A stretch of DNA of 64,000 nt from Teratosphaeria epicoccoides (lineage: Eukaryota > Ascomycota > Dothideomycetes > Mycosphaerellales > Teratosphaeriaceae): positions 124,001-188,000 of the forward strand of contig JADDMT010000051.1 in the NCBI GenBank assembly GCA_021401465.1. The letters run 5' to 3'. Shown piece after piece: positions 56,909 through 64,000 of the stretch. Numbering within the stretch: position 1 is the first letter of the stretch; the number at the start of each line of letters is the position of its first letter. The translations under genes and the position numbers were made by a program. The notes under the pieces are model-generated. The model was not told the origin of the DNA. It was given only the letters and a program-made list of their open reading frames with translations, and searched no databases.

Positions 56909-58295
56909 ATGGGCTTGGCCGAAGTAGCCGACAGCATCGAGGCGTTCCTGCATGATGGCGGAGAACAGGCCAGCACGAACGATGCTGAGCGCAAACGTGC
57001 GCTCGAGGCGTGCGAGAGACTGAAGGAGCGCCTTGAAAACCCTTTCGAAAAAACGCTTCAGATCCTGTTCTCGGTATGGAACAACCACGACGTTGGCGAG
57101 CGCTGGCTGGTGACCGACTGACGGCGTTACAAAGGGTCATAAAGCAATGGGGCTGCGGCTGGGCGTGGATATGGGAGTTTTCGACGCTGCCGAACGCTTG
57201 AAAGCACGGAATGAAAAAGTATTGCTCGCCAGTCTAGCCACGGAAACGGGGGTCGACGAGCTCCTTCTTCGTATGTGCATGGCGCCAGTCCATCCCGATT
57301 TATTCTTTGGCGCGCTCACACAAGTTACAGGGCGTATCATGCGGATCCTTGTCGGCCTGGCCATGTTTGAGGAGCCTTGTGCCGGGTTGTACGTTCCGCT
57401 GCCTCTCGCGGCTTCTTACGTATCAGAATCTCCGCTTTCTGCTGTGGTGATCCACGTGTGAGTTTGCAGTAGACCGTTTCTGGTCCTTTGGCTTGGCTAA
57501 TGATCAATTTGTAGTTCCCACTTCTACATCATCCTCTCCCAGCTCCCAGAATTCTTTACTGAGAAAGGCTGGCTCAACCCCGGGGACGTCTTTGATGGGC
57601 CGTTCCAGTATGCCATGAAGACAGACAAGCATTACTTTGACTTCCTGGCTACGAAGCCGTATTATCAGAAGGCCTTCAACACAGTCATGACAATATCACA
57701 TCGTCGACGTGGCCAAAATTGGTTCAGCTTTTTCCCGGTCGAACAGAAACTGAAAGTGACGGATCCTCAGGAAGTCTTGTTGGTCGACGTCGGGGGCAGC
57801 CAAGGTGGCGACCTGACGGCATTTCATGAAGCATTCCCGAATCTTGATGGAAAACTGATTCTACAAGATCTTCCGGTCGTCATTGATGAGTGCAGGGATC
57901 TTCCAAAAGGCATTGAAGCGATGGGATACGACTTTTTTCACCCGCAGCCCGTCAAAGGCGCGAAGGCATACTACTTGCGCACTGTCTTGCACGATTGGCC
58001 TGACAAACAGGCAGTGCAGATACTGACAAGAGTAGGAGAGGCGATGAGTCGAGACTCCCTTCTGCTCATCAATGAAACCATTCTGCCAGAAAGCAACGTG
58101 GCGCTTTCTTCAGCGCAGGCTGATCTGACGATGATGGTGTCTTTTGCATCACTGGAAAGGACCAGGAAGCAATTCGAGGATCTGTTAGACCGTGCAGGGT
58201 TTGTACTGACGGAAGTTTGGGTTCCGCAGGGATTTGAATCGAGCTCAGCTGCTTTGGCAGAGCAAGCGACGCTTCTTGAAGCTCGCCTGAAATGA
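56909..58295 (+). CDS. SAM-dependent O-methyltransferase
   Basis: Three exons encode about 422 aa: 56909-57073, 57135-57457 and 57515-58295. The first donor is uncertain. GTATGG at 57074 gives a 61-bp intron, while GTTGGC at 57092 would keep an extra SVWNNHD-type stretch with a 43-bp intron. Both keep frame with AMGLRLGVDMGVFDAAERL, the helix typical of plant-type O-methyltransferases. The SAM site is VDVGGSQGGDL, and the catalytic His lies in RTVLHDWPDKQ. The C-terminus has LERTRKQFEDLLDRAGF. It should methylate a phenol, enol or N-hydroxyl of the cluster product, consistent with methoxy groups in related complex II inhibitors. Confidence 0.88.
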
Positions 58296-60658
58296 GCCGT
58301 GCCTGGCTGGTTCACGTGCGTCCGGGAGCAAAGTATCCTGCAGTACCGCAGCCGTTCATCATATCCAACGATGCTAAATTGTTGTGCCACTGTCAATGCG
58401 ATGTTAGCTGTCGTCTCTGTGAAAGCGTCCGAAGAACTCGCCTGAGGGAGCGGATCTATTTGCAGATCCAGCGGATCGACGTCAGGCCACTCTTGCTCTT
58501 CAAATAGTCCCAACTCTTGTTGATCAGTCCCGCTCATTGCTTGCGTGGATGACTGTGACCCTTGCTCATCCGGCGCGGATTTTGGTGCTGCTCTTTGCAG
58601 CGTTTGAAAGCATGTGTTGAGACTCTGTTTCGCAGCTTCTGCAATATGCCTCTGGACTTTCGCCTTGCTCTCAACTGCCCTTACATATGCTAGAGCGCAT
58701 GAGAAGATCACATGGGAGGAGACATCGGTGTGACCTTCCGCTAGACGTCCAGCACACAGATCGATGTTGCGTTGAATCGCCTCAAAAACTGCTTCGCGAT
58801 TGAAGAGATCATTTGACAGAAATGATTCTTCACTGAAGCATGTAAGCAGCTCCAGACAGAGCAGTGCAGTGGCTTGACAGTGCACCCGCTCAAATAGTCC
58901 AGAACCATGGAGACGCAGCCTAGGGTAAATATGATTAGCAGATTGTTGCCACGGAAGCCTAGAGCGAGTTTCCAATGTCCAGGCCGCTTCAAAACAGACC
59001 TTCCGGGAAAAGTAAAAGGCTGGATCGGCGCGCGCACGTAGCGCGAACGGACTGTGGAGGGTCATGAGTGGCCCAAGTGTTAGGCCATCCAACAATTGCA
59101 CATGGAAGGTCGTGATCGTCCCTTCAAGTGCGGTGTTACGCAGCAGAGCCTGCAGGGTCTTTGCATTCGATCGACACTTGTCGGAAAGCTCCTTGCTAAG
59201 CTGCAAAGTCCGTTCGTAGGACCCGTCAGTATGAAATCCATATAGGCCGTGCACGATCTTAAGTCGAGATGAAGCTGTGCTCGCTAGCAGTATCTGGACT
59301 GTAGCATCGGTTGGACTGGTCAATTCTTGGGAGGCCTCCAGCGGTCCAGGGCCGTCTTCGGTCAGCTGATTATCATTGACGTTTAAAGGTAAAGCCAGCT
59401 GCAGGTCGGCAGGAATTGCAGAAGGCGGGAGACCGGAGTCTAAGCTGGCCTGTATCGATAGTTCGACTACCGTGCACCACAGCTTCTTCTTGAGCTGCGC
59501 ATTCGCAGCTGTTATGTCAGAGCCACTGACCCCTTCACCGCGGTGGACCCCGAGGCGTAGTGCAACACGGACAAGAGAATCTGTCGAGATCCAAATGTGA
59601 CTTGACTCCAGGGCGTTGGTCTGGCGAGCAATCAGAAGAAGACAGTGCACTTGTAAAATTGCAAGGCTCAAGTCAGCGTCTTCCAGTGCCTTTGCAACCC
59701 ACGTCTGCGCGTTGAGAACCCACGTCAATGCGTGTGAACGCAAAGTGGATCGAGAGTCCTTGAAGTCTGGGTGTGCACAAGCTCCCACTGCCATGACAAC
59801 AGATAAGGTGCGGAAGAAGCTTTCGTTCACTGCAGTGTCCGGATTCTCCAAATAATGTCTGTACTGCCTGTGGAAGGTAGGCAGGTGGAAGACTCCGAAA
59901 ACTTTGTCGAATGAAGCAAAGTACAAGGCAACGAGCTCTTCACATACCGACCGACGCAAGTGCTCCGTCCAAGGTCCTGACGGCTCTCGTCGGTGCAGCT
60001 CACGCCTTGCCCGTTCCCTGGCTTGAATCAAGCGAGCGCACTTCTTTTGAAGCTCCTCAATCGCTGCATCAACGGTGTCACTTGTCAGATCGAGGACCAA
60101 TGTTGTGTGACTGGTTTCGGCAAGCTACGTTATGATTAGCGCCGTCCCAATATTCGTCATGACACCTGAGATCACCTGGTTCACAACTGCTCTCCAATGG
60201 TGTGGTGGATGATAAGCTCCATGAGCAATAATCGGCTGCTGACTTGCTGCATCGGGCGAGGGCGAGCGAACAGAGCTGGAAGTAGTTCCTGGGCGCGGTC
60301 TCTGTAGGCCTGCGCTTGCGCCGTCCTCTACAAGCCTGGAACTAGTCATGGGTGGCGTCAATAGCCAGCCATCGCTTGGGCCGTGCAAAGGTGGTTCATG
60401 CCCACCAATAGCAATCCCGTTGTTGTACGCGGGTGCAATCGACATGCCTTTCGACGGGCCGGCCTCGCCGAAATGCGTCGAAGCAGGGGCTGCCGCGGAA
60501 CAGTGACCGGTAGAAGAAGGCCTCGGGGCGTAGGAGCAATGCGAGAGCGACTGGGTACACTGGGCACATGGGTGTCCCCTATCACACTTGATTTTGCGCC
60601 TTCGGCACTCCCGACACACGACCGCTGGGCGGCGTATTTTCCTTGGCCCAGGTTCCAT
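57971..60658 (-). CDS. Zn(II)2Cys6 pathway-specific regulator (3' end uncertain)
   Basis: Exon 1 (60176-60658) holds a full zinc cluster: CRECRRRKIKCDRGHPCAQC, closed by a Cys in HCSYAPR. A 51-bp intron (GTGATC to CGTAG) joins exon 2 from 60124. Residues 180-470 show the fungal transcription factor middle-homology region, with YFASFDKVFGVFHLPTFHRQ and WISTDSLVRVALRLGVHRG. The frame stays open to 57971 (878 aa), but the last 325 bp run antisense to the O-methyltransferase coding end and are of doubtful coding value. A short unrecognised intron or an earlier end near the FTETT region is possible. It is the obvious candidate to activate the cluster. Confidence 0.85.
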
Positions 60659-61731
60659 AAGGGTCGATCAATCTTCGCATCTGTCCCGTTCTCCAGCCAA
60701 GATTCTGGAAGTCGAGAAGGTCAAGGCCAACACACCCTTCTTCGTGCTTTCGTCAGTGCCGCGAAACGACCCAGGCCGGGACTGGGGCCAAGTTCAGCTT
60801 TCGTGAGGGCATCTCGGCACGGGGTGCCCAGGTATTACGATGCTTTCTATACCTTCATCGTGTGGATCCTGCCGCGGAGTCCCACGCAGGGCATGAGTTC
60901 TGATCATGCAAGGCTATGCTTAGGGAAATGTTGGAGTATCGGCTACCGGCCAATCGGTACCTTGCCAACTTGGTACTAGGCCTCGTAGATAATTATAGTC
61001 CAATTCAGCAATAGTCGTAAAGACACATTGTCTAGATCTTCGATCCGCTCATGCACGGGGATACCTTCATTCGTTCCACGCGACTTCGGTCCAAGTCACT
61101 AACAGATGGAACATTACGGAACTACGCTTTTTGTGGAACCGTCTTTGGTGATTGGCGAACAAGCTGCTTGAGCTACCATGCAAGACGTGCGGCGGTGCGG
61201 CTGAAGTGATGGCTGGAGCAGGAAGCTGCTCTTCTCGCAGGATTGATCGGCAATAGGCTAGGGGAGACAGCTCGCAGCTCTGCCGATTTGCGAAAGCGCG
61301 CGGCGGGCAAGAAGACATGGAGGGAGGTATGAGTGGTCGCTAGGCATACGTGATCATATTGTGATGGAACTGGCAGCGGAGGACTCCGTCAAGCACTGAG
61401 CCACCTTTCCCGGTGTCCATCCACAGGGTGGGCTCGGTGCAGAAACGGCGAGGCGTCGGCAACATGCGCGAGCTCGACAGATCCCGGGTCTTTGTCTTTG
61501 GGGTGGGCCGGCAGCCCAACAGCAGGATGAAGCATGTTTCGAGACGGCGCGTAGTATCTGGCAGGAGGAGCGCCGCGAGAACAGGGCCGAGGGTTGTTCG
61601 ACCGGTCAGTGATGTAGCCACTAGACCCGCGATCCATAGTTTTCCAACGAATGCATCCACAATTTTGACTGCGATAAGGTCGACTCGTGAAACGCATTGA
61701 GCTAGACTGTGCATTCTATGCGCAATGCGCA
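60659..61731. other. Intergenic region at the right edge of the cluster
   Basis: No supported gene. It contains the regulator promoter on the left and the MlrC-type gene promoter on the right, with short unrecognised frames on both strands near 61340-61740. Confidence 0.5.
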
Positions 61732-63282
61732 ATGCGCAAACCAACTGTAGCCATTGCAGGCCTCGGCTGCGAGACGTCTACGTTCACCCCTCGGAAGACC
61801 GATGCAGAAGCCTTCAACCCAAAGCGCGGCCGGCAAGTCGTCGACAGCCATGCCTTCCTCCAAACCGGGACCCGTCTGGGCGATGCAGCATCCTGGCACG
61901 GGGCTCTGACCGGCCACGCACTGCCTGGCGGCACTGTCACGCGCGAGGCGTTCGAGGAGCTGAGTGCTGAGATCACCCAGCGTCTGCGAAGTATTGTGGA
62001 GTCAGCCGGCCAGCTGGACGGGTTGTGGTACGACATCCATGGCGCCATGTGTGTAGAAGGCCTCGATGACAGCGAGGCTGAACTTCTGCGGCGCATCCGA
62101 AAAGTCATTGGGCTCGATGCTTTGGTATCGGCTTCTATGGATCTTCATGGCAATGTCTCGAGAGATTTGCTTCACCAGCTTGATCTCATCACGGTCTACA
62201 GGACTGCACCTCACATTGACGTCGTGGAAACACGTGAGCGAGCCTGTCGAAACCTCATAGATGTCTTACGGGAGCAAAAGCCCAACGAGAAGTGCCGTCG
62301 ACCGCTGAAAGCTTGGGTGCCCATTCCCGTCCTTCTGCCAGGCGAGCAGACTTCGACTCGTCTCGAGCCTGCTAAATCTCTGTATGACCTCGTTCCTGGC
62401 GTGGAGGCTACACCGGGAGTTCTTGACGCAGGAATCTGGATCGGGTATGCTTGGGCCGACGAGCCGCGGAACCGGGCAGCAGTCGTGGTGACAGGACGGG
62501 ATGAGAGTGCGGTGGCGTCTGGTGCCGAGAAGTTGGCTCGAGCATTCTGGCGGGTGCACAAGGACTTTCGCTTTGCGGCGCCTGCGGGCACGCTGCAGGA
62601 GTGTCTCAATTCTGCCTTGAAGTCCGAAGGAAGGCCTTACTTCATATCTGATTCTGGGGACAACCCTACTGCGGGAGGCTCTGGCGATGTGACATGGACT
62701 TTGCAGCGTTTGCTTTTAGATGTAAGACTTCATGCCGCATCGGCACCTACACTGTTCTACGCCAGCCTTCCCATCGGCCGTGACGGGATTCAAACATGCC
62801 TCCAAGCCGGCCTGAACTCCATCGTCACCCTGCGCAATGTCGGCGCCTCAGTCGACAACCTCCACTCCGGCCCGTTAACCCTCCACGGCCGCATCCACAG
62901 CATCAAATGCGGCGACATACACGCCAAAACCGAAGTCGTGCTCCAGCACGCCAACACAAATATCTTTATTATCCTCACCGAGCTCCGGAAACCTTACCAC
63001 AAGGAATGCGACTTCTCGGATCTCAATCTCGATATCAGGGGTGGAGGTGCGGATGTGGTGGTGGTGAAGATAGGTTATTTGGAACCGGAGCTGTATGCCA
63101 TGCAGAAGGGGTGGATGTTGGCGTTGACGCCGGGGGGTGTGGATCAGGATTTGGGGCGGTTGGGGTACAGGAGGTTGAGGAGGCCAATGTGGCCGTTTGA
63201 TCGAGAGGGATGGGAAAAGGTGGACCTGAGGGCGAGGATGGTTTGTGGGTGCGATGAGGGTTTGGAGGGACTAGATGACTGA
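61732..63282 (+). CDS. MlrC-family (microcystinase C) metallopeptidase
   Basis: Intronless gene of 516 aa, start at the ATG 61732. It belongs to the M81 family, zinc hydrolases named after bacterial MlrC. N-terminal PTVAIAGLGCETSTFTPR, central GLWYDIHGAMCVEGLDDSEA, SASMDLHGNVSR and YRTAPHIDVVETRERA supply the likely metal ligands. Further motifs are ISDSGDNPTAGGSGDVTW and a C-terminal LTPGGVDQDLGRLGYRRL. Fungal and bacterial members are of unknown physiological substrate. The three ATGCGCA repeats over the start leave the exact N-terminus open. It lies just outside the PKS-NRPS cluster on the regulator side; a role in the pathway is unproven. Confidence 0.87.
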   Translation: MRKPTVAIAGLGCETSTFTPRKTDAEAFNPKRGRQVVDSHAFLQTGTRLGDAASWHGALTGHALPGGTVTREAFEELSAEITQRLRSIVESAGQLDGLWYDIHGAMCVEGLDDSEAELLRRIRKVIGLDALVSASMDLHGNVSRDLLHQLDLITVYRTAPHIDVVETRERACRNLIDVLREQKPNEKCRRPLKAWVPIPVLLPGEQTSTRLEPAKSLYDLVPGVEATPGVLDAGIWIGYAWADEPRNRAAVVVTGRDESAVASGAEKLARAFWRVHKDFRFAAPAGTLQECLNSALKSEGRPYFISDSGDNPTAGGSGDVTWTLQRLLLDVRLHAASAPTLFYASLPIGRDGIQTCLQAGLNSIVTLRNVGASVDNLHSGPLTLHGRIHSIKCGDIHAKTEVVLQHANTNIFIILTELRKPYHKECDFSDLNLDIRGGGADVVVVKIGYLEPELYAMQKGWMLALTPGGVDQDLGRLGYRRLRRPMWPFDREGWEKVDLRARMVCGCDEGLEGLDD

Positions 63283-63614
63283 CGGAGCGGTCTCGTCCGC
63301 TAGTTTGGCGGCTGATATATGGTTGACAAGGGCAACTGCTTGTGTCACAAAGTGTTGAGTCTTGCTGTCGATATTAAGTCAAGTAAACGCATAGAGTCGT
63401 TCATAACTTGTCGCGATACTGCATACACCAACTACGCGATGGGCCGCGTTGACATGACGCACGTCCGGGCCCAGACGATGGGTGTACATTCGAGCTATCG
63501 TTGCACAGCTCAAATCTGCTTTGTTGAAGCCCCAGCGAGGGAGATGGGACGAGCTGCTGACTGATCCTCTGGCGCTCGGCCCCAGGAGACTTCTGGGGGG
63601 AGGATTCGTTGAAT

Positions 63615-63672
63615 ATTATTGAATATCAGGATTGACATTGGAGATTATTGAATATCAGGATTGACATTGGAG
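63615..63672. repeat. Perfect 29-bp tandem duplication
   Basis: Two adjacent identical copies, 63615-63643 and 63644-63672, each beginning ATTATTGAATATCAGGATTG. A recent local duplication is likely. Confidence 0.9.
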
Positions 63673-63760
63673 GGAACGGGCAAGATGTGCAGGACCAAGC
63701 CCTTGGCTCCTACAAGTCGTACGTAGTAGTGGGACATGGGTACGAACCTGTGCACCCACT

Positions 63761-63819
63761 CTCACACTCACACTCACACTCACACCCTCGCCATCGCCCA
63801 TCGCCCATCGCCCATCGCT
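63761..63819. repeat. CACACT microsatellite followed by CATCGCC minisatellite
   Basis: About four CACACT-type units at 63761-63785 are followed by four copies of CATCGCC at 63792-63819, the last ending in T. Confidence 0.9.
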
Positions 63820-63972
63820 GCTACCGACACCCGGCTCTCTTCGAATCTCGGTTCAGGCACAATCGCTGGGATGAGACATAATTGCTGGGCTGATTGCCGG
63901 ACTTCATACACGTTTGCCACAGGTTTTGATACGGTGCAAACGGCCTCAGGGTAATTACATGTACATGACGAG

Positions 63973-64000
63973 CAACATAACGCGCAACATAACGCGCAAC
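63973..64000. repeat. 12-bp tandem repeat CAACATAACGCG at window end
   Basis: Two full units and a partial third run to the last base. The array may continue beyond the window. Confidence 0.8.

Larger units (their letters stand above)
29972..60658. other. Secondary-metabolite cluster (PKS-NRPS) with embedded SDHC
   Basis: Eleven genes in about 31 kb: PKS-NRPS (-), P450 (+), P450 (-), trans-enoyl reductase (+), FAD monooxygenase (+), FAD monooxygenase (-), SDHC (-), EamA transporter (+), DUF3328 protein (-), O-methyltransferase (+) and Zn2Cys6 regulator (-). All but the SDHC gene are classic cluster functions. The borders are set by gene content only: a HAD gene on the left and an MlrC-family gene on the right. 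A pathway to a methoxylated, oxidised acyl tetramic acid or 2-pyridone is inferred. Confidence 0.8.
63283..64000. other. Right-end intergenic region with short tandem repeats
   Basis: Only short frames and three simple repeat blocks are seen. No gene is supported up to the window end. Confidence 0.5.

Overview
This is a gene-dense window from a filamentous ascomycete (Pezizomycotina), most likely a Dothideomycete. The evidence is short GT-AG introns of about 45-75 bp with CTAAC/CTGAC branch points, fungal-only genes (PRM1, HbrB/TORC2 subunit, Zn2Cys6 regulators, UstYa-like DUF3328 protein) and a large hybrid PKS-NRPS. The class assignment is an inference. Exon junctions were worked out by reading frame, phase and splice signals. 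No tRNA, rRNA, CRISPR or intact transposon was seen.

Left part (about 2-29 kb) is mainly housekeeping and metabolic: PRM1 (membrane fusion), an HbrB-domain TORC2 subunit, a small Cys-containing secreted protein, an M20-family amidase/carbamoylase, a truncated TDT/SSU1 transporter relic, a head-to-head ribosomal protein pair (RPS10/RPS8), frataxin, a trio of Ldh2-type dehydrogenase, Zn2Cys6 regulator and class I aminotransferase, an SPX-domain phosphate transporter, a decayed MFS exon and a HAD dehalogenase-like gene.

Central and right part (about 30.0-60.7 kb) is a secondary-metabolite cluster. It holds a 3,969-aa PKS-NRPS (KS-AT-DH-MT-inactive ER-KR-ACP-C-A-T-R*), a trans-acting enoyl reductase, two P450s, two FAD monooxygenases of different families, a DUF3328/UstYa-like protein, an O-methyltransferase, an EamA transporter and a Zn2Cys6 regulator. 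Inside it sits a gene for succinate dehydrogenase subunit C (SDHC, complex II membrane anchor). The SDHC is altered at three ubiquinone-site positions that are classic SDHI-resistance positions: Trp to Ser, Asn to Thr, and His to Tyr.

The main hypothesis is that the cluster makes a tetramic-acid- or 2-pyridone-derived inhibitor of mitochondrial complex II, in the style of atpenin/harzianopyridone, and carries its own insensitive target subunit. In this model the PKS-NRPS and trans-ER make an acyl tetramic acid, the P450s and FAD enzymes oxidise or ring-expand it, the O-methyltransferase caps hydroxyls, the DUF3328 enzyme functionalises the side chain, EamA exports, and SDHC protects. The right edge carries an MlrC-family metallohydrolase gene and short tandem repeats.
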